Source: Mycobacterium sp. 852002-51971_SCH5477799-a | GTDB lineage: Bacteria; Actinomycetota; Actinomycetes; Mycobacteriales; Mycobacteriaceae | Length of the DNA stretch: 64,000 nucleotides | Assembly: GCF_001667145.1 (NCBI RefSeq) | Contig: NZ_LZIF01000102.1 | Span: 23,299-87,298, forward strand | Reading direction: 5' to 3' | In this document: positions 46,915-55,310 of the stretch, piece after piece | Numbering within the stretch: the first letter of the stretch is position 1 | Layout of the letters: every line of letters begins with the position of its first letter | Position numbers and translations under genes: made by a program | Notes under the pieces: generated by a model | Database searches by the model: none | What the model saw: the letters and a program-made list of their open reading frames with translations, nothing else | Told to the model about the DNA's origin: nothing

Positions 46915-47260
46915 CGACAGCAAGCCCCGATTCCTGCAGGGTGCGTTCGTGTTCGACGGAAAAGGTTACGATTCACCGTTTTTGCTCGACTCGTCGCTGC
47001 GTTACGTGGTGCCCGCCGGGACGATAGGCCAGCCGGTTTACCTGCGCGGCGGTAACAGCACCGACGAGCTGATCGCGGTGGTGGTGATGCGCGACGGTGC
47101 CCCCATGCGGTACTTCCCGATCGGCGCTAAAGACGCCGTGCATGTGCCCCTTCGGGTGGTGGAGGACCTGATCGCCGACACGGTTCTCGAGGTGTTCATC
47201 GCCGCCCCCGATGGGGTTAACGGCACGGTGTTCATCGACATCGGCCTGGTCGAAATCTAG
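46907..47260 (+). CDS. small unknown protein of the nitrate operon
   Basis: A 117-residue protein with a strong ribosome site (GAAGGAG, then TGAGG) and an ATG inside the end of narB. The sequence suggests a beta-sandwich: alternating strands such as SLRYVVPAGTIGQPVYLRGG, ELIAVVVMRDGAPMRYF and DTVLEVFIAAP. It has no cysteine, so it does not bind a cluster by itself, and no signal peptide. Its place between nitrate and nitrite reductase genes points to assembly, electron delivery or regulation of one of them. I do not recognise a named family. Confidence 0.75.
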   Translation: MGDDSKPRFLQGAFVFDGKGYDSPFLLDSSLRYVVPAGTIGQPVYLRGGNSTDELIAVVVMRDGAPMRYFPIGAKDAVHVPLRVVEDLIADTVLEVFIAAPDGVNGTVFIDIGLVEI

Positions 47261-47276
47261 CCGCGCGGGAGAAACG

Positions 47277-49796
47277 ATGAGTTTACTGGCCAAACCCGAA
47301 ACAAACGGCCACAATCCGGCCACGCTGGCACGGCTGGTGGTGGTCGGTAACGGCATGGCAGGCGCGCGAGCGGTCGAAGACATCCTGGCCCGCGGCGGTG
47401 GCGAGCGGTTCGCCCTCACCGTCTTCGGTGACGAACCGTACGGGAACTACAACCGGATCTTGCTGTCCAACGTGCTGGCCGGGTCCGACGACGCTCGTGA
47501 GATTTACCTCAACCCGCTCGATTGGTACGCGGACAACAACATTGAGTTGCGCGCCGGTGTACGGGTCGTGCGCATCGATCCCTTTGCGCACCTGGTGCAT
47601 GCAGACGACGGCACCACCGTGCACTACGACAAGCTGATTGTGGCCACTGGCAGCAGGTCGTTCTTCCCGCCGGTCGAAGGCATCTGGCAAGACGACAAGA
47701 CCCTCGCCCGAGGTGTATTCGGATTCCGGACACTCGACGACTGCGACGCCATGATCGAGTTCGCCAAAGACCGATCGAAGGCCGTCGTCATCGGAGGCGG
47801 GCTGCTCGGCTTAGAGGCCGCCAGGGGACTGCAGAATCGCGGACTTCAGACAACAGTCATTCAGGGCGGACCCACCCTGATGAACACCCAACTCGACGAC
47901 CAGGCCAGCGCGATCTTGCGCCGATCAGTCGAGGCCCTGGGCATCGAGGTGTGCACGGGCAAGCAGACCACCAGAATGCTCACCCAGGACGGTCTGCCCT
48001 CGGCCATCGAATTCTCCGACGGCTCCAGCGTGACCTGCGACATGGTGGTGATGGCGGCCGGCATCCGACCCAACGTCGGTCTGGCCCAACGCGCGGGTCT
48101 CACCGTGGAACGCGCCATCGTCGTCGATGACCAGATGCGGTCGGTGGACGACGACGACATCTACGTGGTGGGCGAATGCGCGCAGCACCGCGGACAGGTC
48201 TACGGCCTTGTCGCCCCGCTCTGGGAGCAGACCACCGTGCTCGCCGACCACCTGACCGGCATCAACCCTCGCGCCGCATACCACGGTTCACGCACGGCGA
48301 CCAAACTCAAAGTTGCTGGTGTGGATGTCGCGGCGATGGGGGTAAAGGCGCCCGAACGTGACGACGACGAATTCGTCCAATTCAGCGAACCCAAGCGCGG
48401 TGTCTACAAGACCGTCGTGGTGCGCGACGACAAGCTGATCGGAGCCACACTGGTCGGTGATATCGGCAAGGTGGCGTTCCTGATGCAAGCCTTTGACCGG
48501 GGACTTCCGCTGCCGCCGGAACGGATCGCGCTAATGTTCGACATCGGAACACCGGACGTGGCAACGGGTTCGGCCGAGTTGTCCGATGACGCGCAGGTGT
48601 GCAACTGCAACGGGGTGACCAAGGCCGCCATCGTCGGCTGCGTCAACAGCGGGCAGACCTCGGTCGCTGGCGTGATGGACGCGACCCGCGCCGGCAAGGG
48701 CTGCGGATCGTGCAAGGGCCTGGTTACCCAGATCGTCGAGTGGGCCGCATCAGAAGGCGGCGCCGAGGTCTCTGAAGACGCGGCAGCTGGCTGGTATGTG
48801 CCCGCCATCCCGTACGGGAAGCCAGAACTGATGCGGCTGGTGCGAGAGCTCGAATTGCATTCGGTGTCATCGGTGTTCGCCGCGCTTGCACCGAATGGAA
48901 AAGAAGATGCTCGCTCGAAGATGGCGCTGGCCTCGTTGCTGGAGATGATGTGGGGTAATGAGTTCGTGGATGAGCGCGACAGCCGTTTCATCAACGACCG
49001 AGTACATGCCAACATCCAGCGAGACGGCACCTTCTCGGTGATCCCGCAAGTCAAGGGCGGGGTCACGAACTCCGAGCAACTACGCAAGATCGCTGACGTC
49101 GCCGACAAGTACGAGATCCCGATGATCAAGCTGACCGGCGGTCAGCGGATCGATCTGCTCGGTGTGCGCAAAGAGGACCTCCCTGCAGTGTGGTCCGACC
49201 TCGGGATGCCGTCCGGTTACGCGTACGGCAAGAGCTTCCGCACCGTGAAAACGTGTGTGGGAACTGACTTTTGCCGCTACGGACTGGGCGACTCGACCGC
49301 ACTGGGAATCGCGATAGAGGAGCGGTATCAGGGCTTGGCCAGCCCCGCCAAGATGAAGCTGGCGGTGACCGGGTGTCCGCGTAACTGCGCCGAGGCGCTG
49401 TGCAAGGACCTCGGCGTTGTCGCGATCGAGGGTGGCGCCTGGCAGATCTATGTCGGTGGCGCCGCCGGGGCGCATGTACGCAAAGGCGATCTGCTGGCCA
49501 CCGTCGACACCACTGCCGAGGTGATCACCTTGACCGGCCGTTTCCTGCAGTACTACCGGGAAAACGCGAACTGGCTCGAGCGCACGTACGCATTCGTGCC
49601 GCGGGTGGGCATCGATCGGATCCGCGAGATCGTGGTCGAGGACAGCGACGGCATTGCCGACGATCTCGATGCCCACATGCAGAAATCGGTTGATGCATAT
49701 CATGACCCGTGGGACAAGTGCCAAAACCCGGTCACGCCCAGCCAATTCCAGACATCCCTACCGCTGATCGCCTTGCCGCAGGTGCCCGGCCGATGA
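47277..49796 (+). CDS. nirB: NADH-dependent nitrite reductase large subunit NirB
   Basis: An 839-residue multidomain enzyme reducing nitrite to ammonium. Residues about 15-300 form an FAD/NAD module (VVVGNGMAGARAVEDIL and VIGGGLLGLEAARGL). A BFD-type [2Fe-2S] domain near 435-490 has CNCNGVTKAAIVGC and GKGCGSCKGL. The siroheme domain has TCVGTDFCRYGLGD and VTGCPRNCAEALC. The start at 47277 follows CGGGAG by a few bases; the in-frame extension into the small upstream gene is rejected. The TGA overlaps the nirD ATG. Confidence 0.95.
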   Translation: MSLLAKPETNGHNPATLARLVVVGNGMAGARAVEDILARGGGERFALTVFGDEPYGNYNRILLSNVLAGSDDAREIYLNPLDWYADNNIELRAGVRVVRIDPFAHLVHADDGTTVHYDKLIVATGSRSFFPPVEGIWQDDKTLARGVFGFRTLDDCDAMIEFAKDRSKAVVIGGGLLGLEAARGLQNRGLQTTVIQGGPTLMNTQLDDQASAILRRSVEALGIEVCTGKQTTRMLTQDGLPSAIEFSDGSSVTCDMVVMAAGIRPNVGLAQRAGLTVERAIVVDDQMRSVDDDDIYVVGECAQHRGQVYGLVAPLWEQTTVLADHLTGINPRAAYHGSRTATKLKVAGVDVAAMGVKAPERDDDEFVQFSEPKRGVYKTVVVRDDKLIGATLVGDIGKVAFLMQAFDRGLPLPPERIALMFDIGTPDVATGSAELSDDAQVCNCNGVTKAAIVGCVNSGQTSVAGVMDATRAGKGCGSCKGLVTQIVEWAASEGGAEVSEDAAAGWYVPAIPYGKPELMRLVRELELHSVSSVFAALAPNGKEDARSKMALASLLEMMWGNEFVDERDSRFINDRVHANIQRDGTFSVIPQVKGGVTNSEQLRKIADVADKYEIPMIKLTGGQRIDLLGVRKEDLPAVWSDLGMPSGYAYGKSFRTVKTCVGTDFCRYGLGDSTALGIAIEERYQGLASPAKMKLAVTGCPRNCAEALCKDLGVVAIEGGAWQIYVGGAAGAHVRKGDLLATVDTTAEVITLTGRFLQYYRENANWLERTYAFVPRVGIDRIREIVVEDSDGIADDLDAHMQKSVDAYHDPWDKCQNPVTPSQFQTSLPLIALPQVPGR

Positions 49797-50158
49797 GTCA
49801 CTACCCGCTTGGCCCCATTGACGACATCCCGGTAGGCGAGGCTCGCGCCTATGCCGTCGAAGGTCGGCAGGTCGCAGTGTTCCGGTTACGGGACGGCTCA
49901 CTGCGGGCCTTGGACGCCATGTGCCCGCACCGAGGCGGCCCATTGGCGGACGGACTGGCGGATGACCGGGTCGTCATCTGCCCGCTGCACGGCTTCACCT
50001 ACGACCTGGTAACTGGATGCGAGGTAACCAACGGCGGTGCGGCCGCAACCGCTTACCCGGTGGACGCCGACGACGATGGAACCATCCGCATACGGGTGAC
50101 GCCGCAGCACAATGGCACAATTTCCCAATCGATTTCACATCGGGGATCGTCGCCATGA
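49793..50158 (+). CDS. nirD: nitrite reductase small subunit NirD (Rieske)
   Basis: A 121-residue Rieske-fold protein. Unlike enterobacterial NirD it keeps both ligand boxes of a [2Fe-2S] Rieske centre: CPHRGGPLADG and CPLHGFTYDL. It partners NirB. The ATG overlaps the nirB stop. The last ten residues (GTISQSISHRG) are Ser-rich and unlike the family. It converges with the small zinc-ribbon ORF, 21 bases away. Confidence 0.93.
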   Translation: MSHYPLGPIDDIPVGEARAYAVEGRQVAVFRLRDGSLRALDAMCPHRGGPLADGLADDRVVICPLHGFTYDLVTGCEVTNGGAAATAYPVDADDDGTIRIRVTPQHNGTISQSISHRGSSP

Positions 50159-50179
50159 CCGCCGACCAGATCGACGTCC

Positions 50180-50428
50180 TTACCGCCGCAGCGCAACATC
50201 ATTGAGGTTGCGCAGAACTGGGCGTAGGTCGGTCACATCGATCTCGGCGTCACAATTCCCGCATCGGGAGAAGTCGGCTTGGCGTCTGGTCGCAGTTGCT
50301 GTTGTTTGGAGTTCGTAGAGGTACGCGGCCACGCTAACCCGTGTCCGGCAGCCTGGGCATTCAAACCAGTAGCTGTAGTTGAATCCGGTCAGCGGCTGCT
50401 CCACCGCAACATCATCGCAGTACTGCAC
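50180..50428 (-). CDS. small zinc-ribbon protein
   Basis: An 82-residue reading with two Cys-x2-Cys pairs 28 residues apart, ECPGCRTRV and RCGNCDAEIDV, the spacing of a zinc ribbon. Other features are FNYSYWF before the first pair and a basic helix (TDLRPVLRNLNDVALRR) at the end. The GTG at 50428 is the proposed start; the frame runs further upstream into the SDR gene without similarity. It is the last gene of the minus-strand TetR/FAD/SDR run. Function unknown. Confidence 0.55.
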   Translation of the reverse strand: MQYCDDVAVEQPLTGFNYSYWFECPGCRTRVSVAAYLYELQTTATATRRQADFSRCGNCDAEIDVTDLRPVLRNLNDVALRR

Positions 50429-50486
50429 ACCACATCGTCGGCGGCGCGGCGGCGACACAGGGCCACACGACTGGGCAGTGGCGTGC

Positions 50487-51392
50487 TCAGCTGTTGGTGA
50501 TGCCGGCGAGCCGCTCGCTGGTCTGCCACAGGTCGAGCGCCTTGGCCCGGTCGTAGGAGTCACGAGAAGACTGAGCCGCCTTGGCCCCGTCGAAATAGCG
50601 GCCGGACACCTCATCGAAGCGTGAATCGGCGACCAGTGCGGCAAGCGCCTTACCGGAGGTACGGGTGCTACGGACGCCGGGCAAGATCCGAAGGGCTGGC
50701 AGCAGGAACCGCCACGCGAACTGCTGCAGCGGTGGGTAGTCCCGGGCCAAGTCTGATCCTGGCATCATGCCGGGATCGAAGGCGTTCACAGTGATGCCGT
50801 TGGCGCCGTGGTGCAGTCGTCGGTCCAGTTCGTAGCTGAACAGCACGTTGCACAGCTTGGAGGTGGTGTAGCGGCGGCGCCCCAGTCGCGAGTCCCCTTC
50901 TGCGGCTGGTGGATGTGCCAACTCGCCGGCGCAGCTGTAGCGGGGGTGGGGCATGCCGGTGTGTTTGGCAGGATTGTGTGTGCCGCTGCTGACGACGACA
51001 ATTCGTGCGGGCCGGGCGAATTCGTGCAGCAGGTCGTGGACGAGGGCGAAGTGGCCGAGGTGGTTGACCGCGAACGTCATTTCGATGCCGTCGGCCGAGA
51101 CCTTGGTTCCTGACACGATTTGGACGCCGGCGTTGCACACCAGGGCGCGCAGCGGGGGCAGCGCAGCGTCGGTGAGCCGGGCGCGGAACGCGCGCGCTGA
51201 TTGCAGCGACGCCAGGTCGAGCTCGATCACCGAGCAGCGTTTTGGGTGGCCGGTGTGTTGCGCGGCGGCTTGTCCGCGTTCGGGGTCGCGCACGGCCAAC
51301 ACCACATGCCATGCGTCGTCGCTGGCGAGAAGCATTCGGGCGCAGTGTAATCCGAGACCGCGGTTTGCACCGGTGATGACGGCGGTTTTCAT
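50487..51392 (-). CDS. SDR oxidoreductase, protochlorophyllide-reductase-like
   Basis: A 301-residue SDR: TGANRGLGLHCARML for cofactor binding, VCNAGVQ for NNAG, and an active site with VVSSGTHNP and YTTSKLCN. The arrangement, with an inserted segment between the Ser and Tyr strands, is that of the retinol dehydrogenase/protochlorophyllide reductase branch. It starts with a 4-base overlap on the FAD gene upstream, so both are made together. The substrate is unknown. Confidence 0.85.
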   Translation of the reverse strand: MKTAVITGANRGLGLHCARMLLASDDAWHVVLAVRDPERGQAAAQHTGHPKRCSVIELDLASLQSARAFRARLTDAALPPLRALVCNAGVQIVSGTKVSADGIEMTFAVNHLGHFALVHDLLHEFARPARIVVVSSGTHNPAKHTGMPHPRYSCAGELAHPPAAEGDSRLGRRRYTTSKLCNVLFSYELDRRLHHGANGITVNAFDPGMMPGSDLARDYPPLQQFAWRFLLPALRILPGVRSTRTSGKALAALVADSRFDEVSGRYFDGAKAAQSSRDSYDRAKALDLWQTSERLAGITNS

Positions 51393-52558
51393 CGCGAGGT
51401 GTGGGTGGCTTGCAGCGCCGCGGTGGCAGCCGCTGCGGCGGTCAGGGCGCTGTTGATGGAGATTTCTGCGCGCATGCCCGGTGCGGCGACCATGTCGCCG
51501 ACGAGATAGACGTCGTCTCCGCGTTCGATGGCGGGCCGGTCGCGCCAGCTCAAGCCGGGCAGGTCCAGTGCGCCGGTGCGGTCTTTGGCGACCGCGGTGC
51601 GGTGAAAGGTGGTGCGGTCGCGCCAATTCGGCACCGCTTGGTCGGCGAGGGATTCCAGCCGGCGGTGGGCCTGGGCGTGCGGTTCGCTGGCCCGCACGGG
51701 CATTTGCAGTTGGTAGAGCGACTCGCCTTTGGGGGCGATGGTGGCGTCTTGCATGGTATAGCTCTCGTGGAAGCCGCCGTCATCGAGGTCGAAGACCAGG
51801 TTGGTGTCTTTGCGGTCGCGTGTGACGGCGATGTCGAGGAGCGCGGCGTGCCCGCTGGTCCAGGTCAGGTCCGTGTCGTTGAGGAGTTGGCGGGCTGCGG
51901 CGATGTCTGTGGCCACGATGACCGGCCCGTCGGTGGGCAGGGAATCGATGCGCGCTCGGGTGGTTATCTGGACGCCGAGTTCTGTTGCGCGGGCAACCAT
52001 TCGGTTGACGACGGTCTGCCAGCCACCGCTTACCCAGCGGATCGCGGGCGGGTTGGGCCCCAGAACGCGTTGGAAAAGGTCCCACACGAACGCGGCGGAC
52101 AGACGGCCGGTCTCGGCGTCGTAGGTGACGACGCTGATGGCGTTGGCCATGTGGCGGGCGGTCTGTTCGCCCCACCGCTGCGATGCCCAGGTGTGAAAGT
52201 CGATGTCGATCGGTGCGGTGAGTCCTTTGCGTGCTTGGGCGCGCAGCATCCGCATTGGTGGGAGGGCACGGATGCGTCCGTCGACTCGAAAGTGCAGCAG
52301 GGTGGCCATCGCGATGGGACCCGGCCAGCCGAGCCCTTTGACGAATCCGCGCTTTTTCAGCCACTTGTAGTGCGGGCCGTCGGCATAGAAAACGTGTGCG
52401 CCTTCATGGGCGACGTAGGGAGGGGCAGTGGCGCGTCCCCGGCCGCCCAGGCGATCGTGCGCTTCGAATAGGCGCACTGCGGCACCGTTTTCAGCGCAGG
52501 CGATGGCGGCGGTGAGACCGCCGAGGCCACCGCCGATGACGTTGATGTGGTCAGCCAT
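51389..52558 (-). CDS. FAD-dependent oxidoreductase, phytoene desaturase-like
   Basis: A 389-residue flavoprotein beginning MADHINVIGGGLGGLTAAIA, with FEAHDRLGGRGR completing the FAD-binding motif of the amine oxidase/CrtI superfamily. The C-terminal FAD contact reads GDDVYLVGDMVAAPGMRAEI. Members oxidise or isomerise isoprenoids and other lipids; no carotenoid genes are nearby. It overlaps the TetR gene upstream by 8 bases and the SDR downstream by 4, forming one operon. Confidence 0.85.
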   Translation of the reverse strand: MADHINVIGGGLGGLTAAIACAENGAAVRLFEAHDRLGGRGRATAPPYVAHEGAHVFYADGPHYKWLKKRGFVKGLGWPGPIAMATLLHFRVDGRIRALPPMRMLRAQARKGLTAPIDIDFHTWASQRWGEQTARHMANAISVVTYDAETGRLSAAFVWDLFQRVLGPNPPAIRWVSGGWQTVVNRMVARATELGVQITTRARIDSLPTDGPVIVATDIAAARQLLNDTDLTWTSGHAALLDIAVTRDRKDTNLVFDLDDGGFHESYTMQDATIAPKGESLYQLQMPVRASEPHAQAHRRLESLADQAVPNWRDRTTFHRTAVAKDRTGALDLPGLSWRDRPAIERGDDVYLVGDMVAAPGMRAEISINSALTAAAAATAALQATHTSR

Positions 52559-53216
52559 CGTGTTTCCTTTCCGAGGTGTTGGGTGGTGGTCGGTGCCATT
52601 GCAAGCGGGCCGCGAGCATTTCGGCGGTGGAGCGCAGATAACGCTGTTCGTCGATGGCTGCGGGATGTTGACCACCGAAGGTGTCGCGGATCAGCCAGTA
52701 ATGGGCCACGGCACTGAGTACGACGACCGCCGCGGCGTCCCAGTCGTCGCCGGGGTGGTCGGGGCCGGCGAGTTCGGCCAGGCCGCGGGAGATCACCGAT
52801 AGCACCTGCAGGTACTCGTTGCGGCGGAAGACCTCCATCACCTCGGCTGATGCTGAGCTGTCTCGCATCAAGATGCGGGTGACGTCGCGGTTGTGGTCAA
52901 GCCGGCCCAGACCGACCTGGCACAGGAGCACCAACCGCTCGATCAGGTCGGCGTCGGGCGCGGCGTCCTCCAGCATCGCCACGACGGAGAAGTCGGGTTC
53001 GTAGTAGGGGGCCCATTGGTCGCGGTCGGCCAGGGTCTCACCGACGGCCTCGTAGAGCAGTTGGTCTTTGGAGGGGAAGTGCCGATACAGCGCCCCCGAA
53101 CCAGGGGACAGGCCGGCGGCCTCCTCGATCTGGGCGATGGTGGTGGCTGCGAAGCCACGCTCACCGAACAGCCGCAGCGCTTCCGCGATGATGCGCTGTC
53201 GCGAGGTCACAACCAC
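52551..53216 (-). CDS. TetR-family regulator of the FAD/SDR operon
   Basis: A 221-residue TetR repressor. The helix-turn-helix lies at about 25-47 (TTIAQIEEAAGLSPGSGALY). The GTG at 53216 is fixed by GGAG six bases upstream. It is the first gene of the operon TetR-FAD oxidoreductase-SDR, and a perfect 16-bp palindrome lies 13 bases upstream of its start, so autoregulation is very likely. The inducer is unknown. Confidence 0.9.
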   Translation of the reverse strand: MVVTSRQRIIAEALRLFGERGFAATTIAQIEEAAGLSPGSGALYRHFPSKDQLLYEAVGETLADRDQWAPYYEPDFSVVAMLEDAAPDADLIERLVLLCQVGLGRLDHNRDVTRILMRDSSASAEVMEVFRRNEYLQVLSVISRGLAELAGPDHPGDDWDAAAVVVLSAVAHYWLIRDTFGGQHPAAIDEQRYLRSTAEMLAARLQWHRPPPNTSERKHDG

Positions 53217-53228
53217 TGCCAGCTCCTG

Positions 53229-53244
53229 AAGTAAGTACTTACTT
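53229..53244. promoter_or_regulatory. perfect 16-bp palindromic TetR operator
   Basis: AAGTAAGTACTTACTT is its own reverse complement and is built of the tetramers AAGT-AAGT-ACTT-ACTT. It lies 13 to 28 bases upstream of the TetR start, in the expected promoter of the operon. It is AT-rich within very GC-rich DNA. Confidence 0.75.
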
Positions 53245-53290
53245 GCAGTGAAGCAGCTGGCGGTGCCACAGCGCAAGACCCCGGTACGCA

Positions 53291-53920
53291 TTAGGTGCGC
53301 GGCAACCTTTCGAGGACGGCCAGCACATGGACATGCATGGCGTCGATGAGTTGTTTGCGAGGGCGACGCAGGTCTTGCAGAAGCCACAGCGTGGCCGCGG
53401 TCGTGATGGCGCCGATGATGCCCTCGGCGATGATGTGCCGCTGCGCGGTGGGCAACGTGCTGCTGCTGAACGCCTCGCCGGCAAGGGTTTCCACCGAGCT
53501 GGCGAATCGTTCCGTTTGTTCCACCCACGCCAAATCCACGGCCAGGCTCACGCCGAGGATCTCCAGCAGCGTGATCCGGGCGCGTTTCTGGTCGGCGTCG
53601 ATGGCCTCGAAGTATCCCTTGAGCGCGGCGCGCAGTTGGGCCGGGATGGTGTCTGGGGCTTCGGCGACTGCCATCACCATCGCGTCGTGGATTTCTTCAG
53701 CGCAGCGTTGGTAGGTGGCCAGCAGCAGCGCTTCGCTGTCAGGAAATGATTCGTAGAAGTAGCGTTTCGACAGTCCTGCGGCGGTGCAGATGTCGTCGAC
53801 CGTCGCAGCGCGGTATCCGACGGTGCCGAACACGTCGATGGCCGCGTCGACGAGCCGGGTGTGGCGCTGCTCTACCCGTTGGGTCGGGGTCGCCCCGCGA
53901 TACGTTCGCGACAGTTGCAT
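53291..53920 (-). CDS. TetR-family regulator
   Basis: A 209-residue TetR protein with the helix-turn-helix at about 39-59 (ATVDDICTAAGLSKRYFYESF) and a C-terminal ligand domain containing EILGVSLAVDLAWVEQ. The start at 53920 gives MQLSRTYRG; an in-frame extension upstream is Arg-rich and improbable. It lies between the zinc alcohol dehydrogenase and the FAD/SDR operon in the same orientation and could control either. Confidence 0.88.
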   Translation of the reverse strand: MQLSRTYRGATPTQRVEQRHTRLVDAAIDVFGTVGYRAATVDDICTAAGLSKRYFYESFPDSEALLLATYQRCAEEIHDAMVMAVAEAPDTIPAQLRAALKGYFEAIDADQKRARITLLEILGVSLAVDLAWVEQTERFASSVETLAGEAFSSSTLPTAQRHIIAEGIIGAITTAATLWLLQDLRRPRKQLIDAMHVHVLAVLERLPRT

Positions 53921-54023
53921 TAGCCGATATTGACACACCCCGGTTCCTGACTCGGGGTCCTCGCGTCGTGTCCTGGTGCGGTGAGCGGTGACGTGGCGGC
54001 GGGCCGCTGCGCTGGTCGTCATG

Positions 54024-55310
54024 TCAGGCGGTGAGAACGGTTTTGAGGGCGTCGTCGTTGCAGTGTTCCCGCAACGCGGCGGGAGCTTCGTCGAATGGTG
54101 CGACGCAGCTGAGCACCAACTCCGGACGCAGCTTGCCGGCTGCCATCAATGCCAGAACGTCCGGCATGACGGTGCGGACGTGGGTACGCCCGATGTGCAG
54201 GGTTACGTTGCGCACGTAGCACGCTGCCAACGGAATGTTGGCCCGCCGGTGCAGCGACCACACGCACGTGCAGATGCCGTCGGGCGCAGTGTGACGCAAC
54301 ACGTGCCGTAGTCCGGCCGGGGTTCCGGTGGCATCGACGGTCAAAGGCGCAGTCGGCCAGTCTCGCGGGCGCCGGGGATCGAGCGGGTGAAAGCCTAAGC
54401 TCTCGGCGCGCTGACGAACGACCTCACGCCCGTCGGCCACATAGATTCGGCGCGCGCCCAGGGCTTGGGCGATCAGCGCGGTGCACAGCAGGGTGCTCGA
54501 GGTCATCGGCTCGCGGCTGCCCATGCGTCCGACGATGAGCACCTCGGCGTCGGGGTCGGCGGTCAGGAGCGCCGGAAGGTGCGGGGCGACTTGGCGGTAC
54601 GCGTCGCAGGTGTTGTCGCCGACACCCGCTGCCGCCACTGGGTCGACATCCTCAGGCAGTGCCACCAGCATGGCGTCGGCGTAGGGCACGGCCATCAGGT
54701 CGGCCAGGGCACCACCCCACAGACCGCCGGAGATGCCGAATCCGTACATCGACGCCGGCGGGACGGAGAGGCAGCTGGCGGTGTGGCCGCGCCGGCACGC
54801 CGCGCACTGCCCGCAGCTGATCTGAAACGGCACGACCACGCGGTCGCCCGCGCGCACAGTGGTGACCTGGTCGCCGACTTCGGTGACCTCGGCGACACAT
54901 TCGTGGCCCAGATGCAGGGGGAGCGGGAACGGGGTGCGGCCTAGCATCATGGCCCTGTCGACGTCACAGGTGGCGACCGCGATGGGCCGCACCAGCGCTG
55001 CGCGTGGGCCGGGACGTTGCGGGGCCGGGATGGATCGCCAGCCCAGCTTGCCGCCCGGCGAGGCGATCAGGCCGCGCATGCGGCGGCACCCGGGCTTACG
55101 GGACGATCGTGTGACGTCGACGAGTTGGTTGACGCGTGCTCGGATGTCGCGGTGCAGCGGGAGGCGTGCCGCAGACAGGGCGTCGGGGTGCAGCAACGCG
55201 GCGTAGTGGCCGACCGCCGCCCGCGCTCGCACCCGCGAATGGTCGACGCGCGTCGCGTCTGAAACGGCAACCGGGGCGTTGTCTGCTCGGTCTCTCGGGC
55301 GAATGTTCAT
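54024..55310 (-). CDS. zinc-dependent alcohol dehydrogenase with N-terminal extension
   Basis: A 428-residue medium-chain dehydrogenase. The structural zinc site is CGQCAACRRGHTASC, the catalytic ligands lie in VATCDVDRA and LHLGHECVAEV. The cofactor loop VLIVGRMGS departs from GxGxxG. The family normally begins around MRGLIASPGGKLGW, here residue 78 (55079). The 77 residues before it are Arg-rich and have no known domain, yet the ATG at 55310 overlaps the SDR stop as ATGA, which favours the long form. Both starts remain possible. It is coupled to the SDR upstream. Confidence 0.82.
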   Translation of the reverse strand: MNIRPRDRADNAPVAVSDATRVDHSRVRARAAVGHYAALLHPDALSAARLPLHRDIRARVNQLVDVTRSSRKPGCRRMRGLIASPGGKLGWRSIPAPQRPGPRAALVRPIAVATCDVDRAMMLGRTPFPLPLHLGHECVAEVTEVGDQVTTVRAGDRVVVPFQISCGQCAACRRGHTASCLSVPPASMYGFGISGGLWGGALADLMAVPYADAMLVALPEDVDPVAAAGVGDNTCDAYRQVAPHLPALLTADPDAEVLIVGRMGSREPMTSSTLLCTALIAQALGARRIYVADGREVVRQRAESLGFHPLDPRRPRDWPTAPLTVDATGTPAGLRHVLRHTAPDGICTCVWSLHRRANIPLAACYVRNVTLHIGRTHVRTVMPDVLALMAAGKLRPELVLSCVAPFDEAPAALREHCNDDALKTVLTA

